Below are positions 22,067-32,541 of a stretch of 64,000 nucleotides of DNA, piece by piece. The DNA is from Zygaena filipendulae. Lineage: Eukaryota > Arthropoda > Insecta > Lepidoptera > Zygaenidae. Both the position numbers and the translations under genes were made by a program. The notes under the pieces were generated by a model. That model was not told the DNA's origin and searched no databases. It saw only the letters and a program-made list of their open reading frames with translations. Position 1 is the first letter of the stretch. Every line of letters starts with the position of its first letter. Location of the stretch: NCBI GenBank assembly GCA_907165275.2, contig OU015666.1, positions 1,022,001 to 1,086,000 on the forward strand, written 5' to 3'.

Positions 22067-22303
22067 CCGCCGCACTCAGAGTCGACTTTAATGATTACTT
22101 AGTTAAGTATAGATTTTTAAAACAAAACTGCCGCAATCAGAGACGTTCAGTAAATTAATGTTAATTGATATTTAACGATATGTAACTTAATTAGTTAAAT
22201 GTCATTTAACATTAATTTATTAAACTTGTCTGATTGCGGCAGTTTTGTTTTAAAAATCTATACTTAAGTAAGTAATCATTAAAGTCGACTCTGAGTGCGG
22301 CGG
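22067..22303. mobile_element. MITE family F1, copy 1
   Basis: A 237-bp near-perfect palindrome with ends CCGCCGCACTCAGAGTCGAC, flanked by TTA (22064-22066, 22304-22306). The TWA-type duplication suggests PIF/Harbinger. The whole element can fold into one long hairpin. Confidence 0.88.
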
Positions 22304-22732
22304 TTAGCTAATCAACACCAATGAAATAAAATATTGTATTTTAACTATTACCAACATTTTTTGTTTATTTCCACTGAATTATTATCCACTAAACGCAACC
22401 AGAGTAGGTACCTACTCAATTACAAAACATATTAGATGCTACATCAATATCGCTAGTGATGGACCACTTAATACATTATTAGGGTCAACGGCCCATACGT
22501 ACACCTATCGCGGGCGACTCGTGCGCAGATTAACTCAAATTATCTAATAATGAACGCGTTGAACGACTCGACGCCCGCGCACACGGCAATTGCAGAAAAA
22601 GACGCAGTACGAAAGGGCTTTAAGGCGATGTGAAACACTGTGTTTCGATACAATTTATCTATATGTAAATATTATATTAATTTATTAAATGTGATAGATT
22701 GGATGGATAGATGGATATTTGACCGATACATA

Positions 22733-22923
22733 TCTTCTTCTAATATATAAGTCACGTGTCACATTGTTTGTCCGCGATGGACTCCGAAACTACTGAACAG
22801 ATTTCGATAAAATTTTGTAACCATTTATAATATGGTCCAACTTAAAAGATAGGATAGTTTTTATCCCGGAATTCTCCGAAAACCTCCGAAATTACCGCGT
22901 ATGAAATCGCGGGGGACAGCTAG
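22733..22923 (+). mobile_element. Helitron-like, first unit of a tandem array
   Basis: A|TCTTCTTCTAATATATAAG to CTAG, 191 bp. The next unit starts at the following base. Confidence 0.75.
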
Positions 22924-23191
22924 TCTTAATATAAATCACGTGTCACGTTGTTTGTCCGCGATGGACTCCGAAACTACTGAACTAATTTTGTAACCATTTA
23001 TAATATGGGCCAACTTAAAAGATAGGATAGTTTTTACCCCGGAATTCCCTCGGGAACTCCGGAATCAATGCGGGGTAGAGCTCAAGGTAAACTACTGGCA
23101 GGAGTACAAAGAAGGACATAGAGTACTTTTTTTCCGGAATTCCCGCGGGAACTCCGAAATTACCGCGGATGACATCGCGCGGGACAGCTAG
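22924..23191 (+). mobile_element. Helitron-like, second tandem unit
   Basis: TCTTAATATAAATCACGTGT to CTAG|T, 268 bp, joined directly to the previous unit. Confidence 0.75.
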
Positions 23192-23199
23192 TATAATGA

Positions 23200-23344
23200 T
23201 ATAGATCACACCAGCGGCTGATCGGAATTGGATGTAATTTGGCATAAAGATTATAGTCTGAAATAGGACGTAGGATACTTTTTATCCTGAAAGTGCCGCG
23301 GGAACTCCGAAATTAACGCAAGTGAAACCGCGTGGAACAGCTAG
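23200..23344 (+). mobile_element. Helitron-like, degenerate third unit
   Basis: The core and GTGAAACCGCG hairpin side remain, ending CTAG|T. Confidence 0.6.
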
Positions 23345-23611
23345 TGTATTGTATAGTAGATAGTCTTCACTATCACTAAATTATTATAAGAAATAAAATA
23401 GAATTACTTATCTGAAGTTAATAAGAGTAGATTTTGGTAAGATTCAAAACAAAATTGGAAAGCAATATTACAAGCAAAATATTATGCTGACAGGCAAGAA
23501 ATTACATTGAGTTTTATTTGTATAGATACTTATTGGATTTTTGTTTGTACTATCGTCAATGGATGTTACTATGAATAATAATATTAATACAGAATGTAAA
23601 TAAATAAGAAA

Positions 23612-23799
23612 CTAGTTGTCCCCCGCGATTTTATCCCCGGTAATTTCGGAGTTCCCGCGGGAATTCCGGGATAAAAACTATCCTATCTTTTAAGTTGGAC
23701 CATTTTATGAATGGTTACAAAATTTTATCAAAATCCGTTCAGTAGTTTCGGAGTCCATCGCGGACAAACAACGTGACACGTGATTTATATATATTAAGA
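23612..23799 (-). mobile_element. Helitron-like element
   Basis: A|CTAG to ATATATTAAGA, 188 bp. This is the ACGTGACACGTGATTTATAT subtype. Confidence 0.7.
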
Positions 23800-24061
23800 A
23801 TATATATTAAGATAAGTTAAGAAAAGTTACGATCGAAAACCTCGCAAATTTTGTCTATAGCCCTTTATTTAATCGAGATTACAACAACAATATAATAATA
23901 TGTTAGTTGTAGCAAACCTCTCCTTATCACTCATACTTAGGTATTACTAGCAATAAAGACGTATATTACAGAGCGCTGAGTGCAAGAACCTTAATGCGTA
24001 AGGACGAATTTCAAACCCTCCTAATATATGTACCTACCTATATTAAATAACTTTTTAACCA

Positions 24062-24260
24062 ACTTCAAAAAAAAGAAGGAGGTTCTCAATTCGACTGTAT
24101 GTTTTTTTTTCGTATCTTTGTTACGTGATTACTCGGCTGGACCGATTTAGGCAATTCTTTTTTCTTTTATTGGGTATACTTTCAAGTTGGTCTCATGGTA
24201 GAGAAGTCAGGATCATTCTGATGATGGATTCTTGGATAAATCGAGGAAACCCTTCAAATA
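24062..24260 (-). mobile_element. LINE-tail-like repeat
   Basis: Matches 54843-55035 in reverse (GAAGGAGGTTCTCAATTCG block plus the GTCTCATGG..ATCATTCTGATGATGG region). Confidence 0.5.
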
Positions 24261-24322
24261 TTAGATATAGGCATAAGTCATATGTATAGTGATTTGAGTA
24301 AATAAATTGTCATTTTGAAATT

Positions 24323-24523
24323 ACTTGGTGTGCCCCGCGGTTTCACCCGTAATAATTTCGGAGTTCCCGCGGGAATTCAAATATAAAAGTACCCTATATG
24401 TCCTTCTCTCTATCCCTGACAACGTGCATGCCAAATTTCATACAAATACGTTCAGCCGTTTTTGCGTGATTGAGTAATAAACATCCAAACAGCCACAATT
24501 TCATATTTATAATATTAGTAGGA
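24323..24523 (-). mobile_element. Helitron-like, tandem trimer unit 1
   Basis: CTTGGTGTGCCCCGCGG to TATTAGTAGGA. The next unit begins immediately. Confidence 0.72.
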
Positions 24524-24720
24524 CTAGCTGTGCCCCTCGGTTTCACCCGTGGTAATTTCGGAGTTCCCGCGGGAATTCCGAGATAGAGTACCCTATGTCT
24601 TTCTCTGTACCCCTGACAACGTGCATGCCAAATTTCTTCCAAATCCGTTCAGCCGTTTTTGCGTGATTGAGTAACAAACATCCAAACATCCACACTTTCA
24701 CATTTATAATATTAGTAGGA
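24524..24720 (-). mobile_element. Helitron-like, tandem trimer unit 2
   Basis: CTAGCTGTGCCCCTCGG to ATTAGTAGGA, 197 bp, abutting both neighbours. Open frames across this array are repeat translation. Confidence 0.78.
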
Positions 24721-24845
24721 CTAGCTGTGCCCCTCGGTTTCACTCGTGGTAATTTCGGAGTTCCCGCAGGAATTCCGAGATAAAAGTACCCTATGTCTTT
24801 CTCTGTACCCCTGACAATGTGCATGCCAAATTTCATCCAAATCCG
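24721..24845 (-). mobile_element. Helitron-like, tandem trimer unit 3 (truncated)
   Basis: Starts CTAGCTGTGCCCCTCGG and stops at CATCCAAATCC, where an inverted-repeat element begins. Confidence 0.72.
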
Positions 24846-24952
24846 GGTGAATAGAAATACGGAGGTGAATAGAGAAAGGGACAAGTTCCATATTAAAATT
24901 TAAATTTTGTACCGGACTCTATTCACCTTTTCCGATGTCTATTCACCCCGTT
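24846..24952. mobile_element. Small foldback element
   Basis: Each arm carries two GGTGAATAGA motifs in inverted order around an AT-rich centre (AAAATTTAAATTTT). About 107 bp with no ORF. Confidence 0.55.
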
Positions 24953-25254
24953 TTACTGTACCTACCTAGATTTTATTTCTGCAAACGACCCACGTCACTT
25001 CAATGTAGACAATAGTATAAAACAAAATTAACAATACAGTTGCCGCGTCAAAGGGGATAATTTTACAAATGAAATGGCCGAATGCAAGTTGGAGTGGTTT
25101 CGGAATCTCATTATGCATTTGAATCCCGACTGGGCAAAATTAAATTCCAACGAATCACGAACGGCACCGATGCTCGCGGCGACCGAAAATAACGGGAGTG
25201 CAAACAAAATAGTGATGTTACTTAAGTTGTTCAAATATTACAAATATTATTAAA

Positions 25255-25437
25255 ATATAGTTTTTGGAATTTTTGTCTGTCTGTCTGTCTGTATGTTTGT
25301 ATTCGTGCTACGCAAATACTGCTGCACCAAATGGAATGCGGTTTTTTTTGTTGTATTGCTAAGGGTCTAACTTAGATACTCATGTTTCGATTTTTTCGAA
25401 ATTCCATCAGGAACTAGAGATATTAAAAAAAGTACTG
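25255..25437 (+). mobile_element. Helitron-like 5' half, variant
   Basis: A (GTCT)n run and a GCTGCACCAAATGGAATGCG block, without a 3' terminus. Confidence 0.35.
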
Positions 25438-25441
25438 GTCA

Positions 25442-25660
25442 TCCTACTTAATATTATAAATGTGAAAGTGTGAAGGTTTGGATGTTAGGATTTTTGGATG
25501 TTTGTTACTCAATCACGCAGAAACGGCTGAACGGATTTGGATGAAATTTGGCATGCACGTTGTCAGGGGTACAGAGAAGGGCATAGGGTACTTTTATCCC
25601 GGAATTCCCGCGGGAACTCCGAAAAGCCGCGGGCGAAAGCCCCTGCGCTTTTAGCTATAT
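25442..25660 (+). mobile_element. Helitron-like element with altered 3' end
   Basis: A|TCCTACTTAATATTATAAA start. The 3' hairpin differs (GCCGCGGGCGAAAGCCCC) and the end is degenerate (TTTTAGCTAT). Confidence 0.65.
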
Positions 25661-25861
25661 CTCATATTTTTTGCTCACCACAAGTAGCATAGGTATAGTT
25701 AAACTTATATTTGCTGACAGAATAATCTCTATGCCCACTGAAATGTTCATAATTTTCCAATAATTAAGCCTTATTAAAATATTAACCGATGGTTTCATTC
25801 AATCGAATAAATAAATGAAATTGCATGGCTAACCAAGCAGCATTAACTACTACCTACCTAC

Positions 25862-25893
25862 AGACTGTTCCCGTGGTTTCACCCGCGGTAATT
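25862..25893 (-). mobile_element. Helitron-like 3'-end stub
   Basis: CTGTTCCCGTGGTTTCACCC is cut off by the F3 insertion that follows. Confidence 0.5.
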
Positions 25894-26160
25894 GGCAACT
25901 TGACTAATTTTTTGAGTCCCTCGTGCAGATTAATAAAAAATATTGGACACGTATTTTTTCTTTTTTTACGCAATCAGAAGATAACGGTGATACATTGAGT
26001 TGAAGTTTCGCGTGACGTCACAACCCGGTGTTGTACGGGGCTTATACTAAATAATGACGTCACGAGTCCCCCACCTTAAACTTTAATGCGCTTTATCTAT
26101 GTTTATTTTCATTAATTTGAAAAAGCAAAAAATGCTTGTCTATTATTTTGATTTTCATAT
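25894..26160 (+). mobile_element. MITE family F3, copy 4
   Basis: GGCAACTTGACTAATTTTTT start, with TGACGTCA twice in the centre. The right end has diverged. Confidence 0.7.
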
Positions 26161-26217
26161 GAACTTTCACTCTCATTTGTACCGTGCGATTGAGAACTTC
26201 GTTCTAATACCTCCTAA

Positions 26218-26454
26218 CGGCCGCACTCAGAGTCGACTTTAATGATTACTTAGTTAAGTATAGATTTTTAAAACAAAACTGCCGCAATCAGAGACGTTCA
26301 GTAAATTAATGTTAATTGGCATTTAATGAGATGTAACTTAATTAGTTAAATGCCAATTAACATTAATTTACTGAACGTCTCTGATTGCGGCAGTTTTGTT
26401 TTAAAAATCTATACTTAACTAAGTAATCATTAAAGTCGACTCTGAGTGCGGCGG
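26218..26454. mobile_element. MITE family F1, copy 2
   Basis: 237 bp, flanked by TAA at 26215-26217 and 26455-26457. A near-perfect palindrome. Confidence 0.88.
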
Positions 26455-26457
26455 TAA

Positions 26458-27008
26458 GATTTTTTCGAGGACAACACTAATATAGACAGCGTTGTGATGC
26501 AGATACCTACTTGGTTTACGTTTACGTTTCGCGTACATATAAATCGACGTACATTCGACGCTGGTTACGTTACACCGTTACGCGGGCCGCATTTGTTCTC
26601 GTCTCCTTTACGATTATTTATTGCAATACTCAAACGAGTGCGTTTTCGTTCGCGGAATGTTTACTTTTGTTTATGTCTGTTTGTTTCCGAAGCACAGTTT
26701 CGGGTTCCTATTAGAACAGAAGCGATATCGGTTTGCGATTTCTCTTCGACTAAGGGTGGCACAAAATATGTATTATTATGTGTATTTTATTTTGTTTGAA
26801 ATCATACAATGATAATGAATATTAATTAACGCAGGTCATGCTTTTCAGTTCAACTGAAAAGTAGGTAGGTAGGTATATAAGACAAAAAAAAAACTTTCTT
26901 TTAAAGCGAGAAGTTATCCATATTCCTGATAAAATAACGATTCAAAGCTTACATTTTTCAGAATCCACACGCGAATAATTACAAAGAAAATATTCTCCAA
27001 GGTCAACC
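26458..27008. other. No supported gene
   Basis: Several overlapping short frames at 26494-26812 are open in different phases. The stretch is CpG-richer than its surroundings, but I recognise no product. Confidence 0.4.
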
Positions 27009-27066
27009 GGCCCTGTTACGACAAAACACTGCAACCCGGGTTACAGCGTTTCATCGTAACAGGGCT
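27009..27066. repeat. Left terminal palindrome of the transposon
   Basis: The terminal repeat is followed at once by an inverted second copy ending CGTAACAGGGC, making a 58-bp palindrome around CCCGGG. Confidence 0.75.
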
Positions 27067-27184
27067 CAAAATAATCTGTTACATGTAAGCTTGCTACTGG
27101 TTCAATCCGTAGTCCAATATCTCTTTTTGTTACTAAAATATTCCAAGGAACATTTTACTGTAACCCAAAATTGGAATCAAAAAT

Positions 27185-27300
27185 ATTTACAAAACGCTGC
27201 ATACTAGACTACAGCGTTCTACCGTGATCGTGACGAGCGACAAGCGTCTTACTGTTTTTACATAACGCTGCAAACTCATGTTGCCGCGTTTTGTCAAAAT
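27185..27300. repeat. Subterminal palindromic repeats, left side
   Basis: Two inverted pairs built on AACGCTGCA: one spans about 27189-27216, the other about 27260-27297 and ends GCGTTTTGT. Counterparts lie at about 30508-30540 and 30743-30770. They may be transposase binding sites. Confidence 0.5.
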
Positions 27301-27399
27301 AATAATAAATAAACGAAAGCGGTTGCCGGGCCGGGGGATGCGCACGCGCGCCGCCGCCTCCTTGTTAGACTTACTAAACAAATCATTTGTAGTTTAGTG

Positions 27400-27619
27400 T
27401 GCTTATTCACAATGACCATACGTTAAGATAACACGCCACTTAAAGTGCTTTTCCTATGTGTTCAAAGAAGTTTCACTTTAAAAAAATAGATTCACAACGT
27501 TTCGTTTAATATAAAGAACATAATTTTTTTTATATTTTTGCATCTGGAGCGTTTGGGATTATGTTCTTGGGATGCGCGTTATGGGCAAGAAATGTTGTTG
27601 GTCATAGTGAATATGGGCC
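27400..27619. mobile_element. MITE family F2, copy 2
   Basis: Inverted (GGCC)CTTATTCAC ends, the left one eroded. It lies inside the larger transposon and is therefore younger than it, or moved with it. Confidence 0.65.
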
Positions 27620-27785
27620 CTGTATCGACAAGGAACAACCATAACGAAACTTAACTTATAAACTATAATAACTTAGAAAGTTTAATGAATGTACATTGCA
27701 CGTGTTCAAGACAAAAACAATAGATTATAAGCCCCGAACCCGAACATGAGTTTGGGTTTTATTGCTTTCGAGCATTCCAAGCACC

Positions 27786-27800
27786 TATATAAAGACGTCA
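27786..27800 (+). promoter_or_regulatory. Possible TATA box
   Basis: CCTATATAAAGACG lies about 375 bases upstream of the first transposase-like ATG. TATA-like strings are common in such AT-rich DNA, so this is weak. Confidence 0.25.
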
Positions 27801-27835
27801 TTGTTTTTTACAAACTACGACAGACTTACGGACGC

Positions 27836-27980
27836 CTTTTTTTAAAACTTTTTATTTAACTTGCAATATATGTAACTATGTTTGTTGGGGTGGAATTTTG
27901 CAACTCAATTTTTAAGTAGATGAACCGATTGAGCTGAAATTTTGTATACACGTTTAGTTTAGATGTCACTGTATGCTGAT
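27836..27980 (+). repeat. Repeat shared with 59968-60120
   Basis: Both carry CTTTTATTTAACTTGCAAT, GTGGAAT.TTGCAAC and CCGATTGAGCTGAAATTTTG in order. The family is unassigned. Confidence 0.6.
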
Positions 27981-28168
27981 TTCGAGGTTCAAGTATAGAG
28001 AGAGATTCCACATCATTTGCTCTAGTATGTGAATTTAAAAAAAAATCATTTAAATTTAAGTATGATGAACTTACTTTAATTGTTTAATTTTGTCGGTAGT
28101 AGATAGATGAAAATTTGGAATATGATATTCGTTTACCATCCTAATGTAAATATTACGAAGTTAATAAT

Positions 28169-30342
28169 ATGTCAATTAATCAACGACAACCTATTTTGAT
28201 AAGTAACAATACAGACAGAAATATTATAACTTATTCTGAAATGACGAATGTTACACCCACGATGCTTTACGACAGTGAGCTTAGTCGCCAATCTAAAGAT
28301 TTTGAAAATATGTCACCATCTATGATGATATTATGTAGCAATAAAACGATGACACCTCTCAATCAACATGAACATTATAATGCATTTCTCGAAGAAAACA
28401 TACTGAAAAAAGAAGATCAAATATCAGATGTGGTTTTTGACCTAGAGAATAAGTCTGGTAAGCGAAATTTTCAACTAGGTAATCCAGCTGAAGATGAAAA
28501 TGATCTTGTAACGGTAACTGAAAAACAAAATGAAGACAAGATTTTACCTATTGCCAAAAAATCTACAGGAAAACAAGTGGAACAGGGCGAACCAATAACA
28601 GCAGTAATAGTTCAAAATCTTAGCGAAAGTCATGAATACCAAGATCACCAGCCAGATGAAGTATCTGAGGATGAAAATGATGTACTACCACCTGCAAAAA
28701 AGAAACGAATCAAAGATCACGGAGATAGACTAAAAGCAAGTAAAAAAAGCATCCAATAGGAGTTCCCTGTAAAAATACATGTATAAGAAAATGTACTGTT
28801 AATATTAGTGAAGAACAAAGACAGATAATTTGGAATAGCTACTGGGAGATGGATATTCAAAGAAGAAGGGATTTCATTTCACGTAATGTAGAAAATAATA
28901 AAATTGCTATGCGGTATTCCAAATTTACAAAAAGAAACCATACTTATATATACAAGCTACTTGATAATCGTGTATGCAAAACTATGTTCCTGCGGACCTT
29001 AGACTATACCAATGACCAGGCAGTAGTTGTTGTTTTAAAAGCTAATTTCAAAATGTGTAAATCTTCAACATCAGCTACGGTATGTGCAGCACCAGATTTA
29101 AGAGGTCGTCATAAGCCTAAGCAAGCTCTTTCTGATGAGTATGTTGAATATATAGATAATTTTATTGAACTGTTCCATCCAACAACATCTCAATATAGAT
29201 TAGAACATGCACCTAATCGGAGATATTTACCATCTGGATTGACCCTCTCTCAAATGTTCCTTATTCTTGAAAGCTCATTTAGAACAAAAGGGCCACAAGC
29301 CATGCAGCTGGGTAAGATTCCACAAAAGAATTCAGTTAAAGAATATTTCTACTCAGCAGCCTATGCAGGCCAAATGTCCTAAATGTGAAGCTCACGATGT
29401 AGCCCATCTCAAACCAAAAGAGCCGAGAGGCGAAGGTATCATTGATCATGTGTGTAATGAATGCAATTGCAAAGTTTGCGTTGGGTATGCACAACATATA
29501 TCCAGTAAAAATATATTTAGAACTCACATGAACGCAGATAAGGAGGAGGCCGAAACAGAAGATTCGGGAATCGGCTTATTTACTGTGGATATGCAGAAAT
29601 GTATAACTATGCCAAAATTAAATAATAAAGATTTCTTCTTTAGCAGAAAACTAAAGTTGTTTAATGAAACCTTTTGCCAGCCATAGGTAAAGGAAATAAA
29701 CCGGCGACGACGATGTTGTGGCACGAATCTGGTCGTAAAGCATTTGACGTAGCGACGGCATATGTTATATTTATAAAAAAATTCTGTAGAGATTATTTAA
29801 GAGTAATTTTGTACGCAGATAATTGCAATGCCCAAAATAAAAATAAAATATTATACTCTGCATTGCTGAGATTAATTAATGATTGTAATAACGACACCAT
29901 CCAAACTATCAAAATAGAATATCTGGAGCCTGGTCATACTTATATGTCAGCCGACATGGTAGCATCACCAATCAGATGAATAAATCAGGCAATCTATATG
30001 ATTTAGATGACTATATCCATATGTTTAAAAAATCCAGGAAAAATTTGACAACCCATGTACATAACTGCAATGATGTCATGTTATTTAAAAATGAATTAAA
30101 ATCGGTTTTTCCAAGGAATCACAACATCTCAATGTTTAAAATTGTTGAATTTCGAAGAGGTAATCCCAATATTTATTTCAAAATTCACTACGATGATAAT
30201 GATTTCAAGGAACTTGATGTACCTATTAAAAAAAACTTTTAAGAAAGAAATTCTGAAATCTACTGAAAAAAAAGTTGATATGTTTGCAAACATACCAAGA
30301 AGAACACAACCAGAAGGTATTTCTCAAAAAAAAGAAAGATGA
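28169..30342 (+). pseudogene. Frameshifted transposase-like gene
   Basis: The coding sequence can be followed through six segments in changing frames: 28169-28759 (acidic N-terminal region), about 28747-29382, to 29686, 29674-29979, 29976-30242, and then to 30342. Breaks lie near 28750, 29380, 29680, 29965 and 30235. Visible motifs, in order, are a C-X3-C-X3-C cluster near 28768-28794, a cysteine-rich patch at about 29378-29480 (CPKC, CNECNCKVC), then LWHESGRKA, YADNCNAQNKN (29812 onward), EPGHTYMSAD (GAG at 29926) and NLYDLDDYIHMFKK. From memory these resemble the arthropod family annotated with a DUF7869-type domain, thought to be an RNase H-fold transposase. The acidic D of YADNC and the E before PGH are catalytic candidates by inference. 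It cannot make a full protein as it stands. Confidence 0.65.
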
Positions 30343-30774
30343 TCTAAATAATCTGTTAAAATTTATGCCGAGGTCCAGGTATCATTTTTATGAAAATTTA
30401 AGTCAATGTTAACATTACTGAAGACTTAGATAAGTCGGCTTCAGGCTCAGTATTTTTATTGAAATTTTACTTATTTGACTTATAATATCATAACATAAAC
30501 ATATAACAAAACGCGGTAAGCTTAGGTTGCATCGTTATATCATAATACTATCTCATACTGGCCATTGGATGTTATCATAACAAAACAATCTTTCTTAAGT
30601 TTTTGAGGTTTCTAATAAAAATATGCCAACTTTATGTTCTAATGAAAATTAGCAAAAACTATGACCAATAATTTAAAAAAAAAATCAGACATTTATCTAC
30701 ACTGGATGAAATTTGGTAACGAGTAAAACATCAAAACTTAATACCGCGTTTTCTGAAACTTTGCATTCCAATAT

Positions 30775-30800
30775 TTACAGCGTTTTGTCGTAACAGGGCC
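30775..30800 (-). repeat. Right terminal inverted repeat of the transposon
   Basis: TTACAGCGTTTTGTCGTAAC then AGGGCC, the complement of 27009-27034 with two mismatches. Confidence 0.75.
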
Positions 30801-30805
30801 GCAGT

Positions 30806-31060
30806 CCGGGGAATTGCGTCCATGGGGGTAATAGAGTCTATCAAAGATTACTCGAAAAAATATTTTTAATATTTTTAATATTAAACAAACAAAACTAGAT
30901 GGAAGTAGTCATTTTAAACCTAATAGTTTAAAATAAAAAAAACAACCTCATTGTTTAATATTAAAAAAACTAAACTAGATGGAAGTAGTCATTTTAAACC
31001 TATCAGCTTTCGAGTAATCTTTGATAGACTCTATTACCCCCATGGACGCAATTCCCCCGG
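30806..31060. mobile_element. MITE family F5
   Basis: 255 bp with inverted arms of about 50 bp (CCGGGGAATTGCGTCCATGG at the left). A direct repeat around CTAGATGGAAGTAGTCATTT occurs twice inside (near 30895 and 30975). Only one copy is in the window. Confidence 0.7.
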
Positions 31061-31072
31061 TTGACTATATTT

Positions 31073-31307
31073 GGACATAGATAAGCAATAGTGTGTTAAC
31101 CCACACTGGAAAAATTTTGAGTAAATCGCATTTTAAAAGTATAGCACCATTTTGTGTTAACATATTTTATGTTCAATATTTAGTTACATATTGAAGCAAT
31201 GTAATAAGGTAAACAAATAATTAAAAAACGTTCCTTAACTCTCAATAAATCGTTCTGAATCAATAACTTAATTTTGTGGGTTAACATGTTATTGCTTATC
31301 TGTGTCC
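31073..31307 (+). mobile_element. MITE family F4, copy 3
   Basis: 235 bp with perfect ATTT duplications (31069-31072, 31308-31311). Confidence 0.85.
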
Positions 31308-31316
31308 ATTTAAAAA

Positions 31317-31501
31317 CTAGTTATCACCCGCAGTTTCCGCTTAAATTTTGCAGCTCTTTCAGAAATACCGGAATAAAAATTACCGTACCTATGTTCTTCT
31401 CCGTATCTCTGAACGTGTAAGCATAATTCCTTGATGATCAGTTAAGTGGCTAAAGCGTGAAAGCGTAACAAACCAACAAAGAAACATTCGCATTTTAGAA
31501 A
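31317..31501 (-). mobile_element. Helitron-like element
   Basis: A|CTAG end, a diverged core, and a truncated 5' end (CATTCGCATTTTAGA). Confidence 0.6.
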
Positions 31502-31618
31502 TTGAGGTTTAACCACTCGTTTATGATTCTTATTATTGTTAACAGATGGCTTTTAACACAAAAAAGTTTTGCTTGCGCGTGCACATTGATACACGCATCC
31601 GATTTTTATTATCATACC

Positions 31619-31932
31619 TATAGCTGTTCGCCGCGGTTTCACCCGCGTTAGTTTCGGAGATACCGCGGGCATTCTGAGATACTTTCTTACTACCCTATTG
31701 TTTTTCTGTACCCACCCTTGACAACGTGTAAGTAGGTAGGCGAAATTTAATGTAGTTTCTTCCGCATTAATTTCGTAGTTTCCGCGGGAGTTCCGGGATC
31801 AAAAAGTAGCGTATGTCCTTCTCTGTAAACCAGAGAGCGTATATGCAAAATTTCGTGGTGATCGGTTGAGCCGTAAAAGCGCTACAAACAAACAAACAAC
31901 CTCACTTTCGCATTTATAATATTAAGTAAGGA
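31619..31932 (-). mobile_element. Helitron-like element with two core blocks
   Basis: Ends TATAATATTAAGTAAGGA|T. Two hairpin/core blocks in series characterise the 310-bp subtype also seen at 36787, 40892, 52780 and 61520. Confidence 0.68.
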
Positions 31933-32306
31933 TTCTTTTTAGGCGCGAAAAGGTATAATAAAGAATTTACGACGCGCCACTAAAAAGTGAAGTGGTATAA
32001 AAGTGAAATGAGACATTCGATGTGTGTAAAATTTTGACTTTGAACACGCGATAATAACTGTCTTTCTTTCGTCAATTCCTTCTGAGAATTTAAGCCGAGC
32101 GACAAAGGGTGCGCAGGCGCAGCCTAACGGCCCAATAATATACCGTTGGTCATTGCGTTTTGTCCCTTTTGGATCTGCATTTGGACTTCCCGAGGTTAAC
32201 ACCGTTCGCTCGCGGCTGCGATGACTATATCTACCTACTTTGCGAGTGAAATTATCTCAATAAATTCGACTGCCCAAATAGAGAATGTGGAACTTAGTCA
32301 TTCCAG

Positions 32307-32541
32307 GGTTATTCACTAAGACCATAACACGCCGCGTTAAGACAAGACGCCGCAAAAACTGTCTTTCCCTCGTAATCAAAGAAGTTTTACTACAAAAAAA
32401 ATACTTTTAGGTACAACGATTCTTATGGCATAAAGAATAATAGGTAATTTCTTATATCTTCGCATCTAGAACGTTTGGAAATGAATTTTTGGGACAAGCG
32501 TTATGGGCAAGGAATGTTGTTGGTCATAGTGAATAAGGGCC
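32307..32541. mobile_element. MITE family F2, copy 3
   Basis: Flanked by CAG (32304-32306, 32542-32544). The matching empty site is CATTCCAGTTTACG around 33011-33024. Confidence 0.8.

Larger units (their letters stand above)
27009..30800 (+). mobile_element. Decayed DNA transposon, class unassigned
   Basis: Left and right ends form an inverted repeat, GGCCCTGTTACGACAAAAC then variable CTG(C/T)AA, matching at about 25 of 27 positions. Inside are palindromic subterminal repeats, an F2 MITE (27400-27619), a repeat shared with 60 kb, and a frameshifted transposase-like gene. No target site duplication is clear: the right flank is another MITE starting 5 bp away. About 3.8 kb. The family is not identified. 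Confidence 0.75.

Noticed and set aside
22733..24846. CRISPR-like array of spaced repeats
   Set aside because: Units are about 200-bp Helitrons with defined ends in a eukaryotic setting, without short repeats and unique spacers.
24394..24884. Two similar minus-strand ORFs as paralogous genes
   Set aside because: They are translations of tandem Helitron units.
28735..28760. Possible programmed -1 frameshift at an A-run in the transposase-like gene
   Set aside because: The shift direction fits -1, but the slippery codons do not re-pair properly and at least four further frame breaks follow, so decay is the simpler reading.
27002..31065. GTCAACCGG and CCGGTTGAC as outer inverted ends of a larger element
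   Set aside because: Nine bases only, partly overlapping the ends of other elements, and no duplication. Probably chance.
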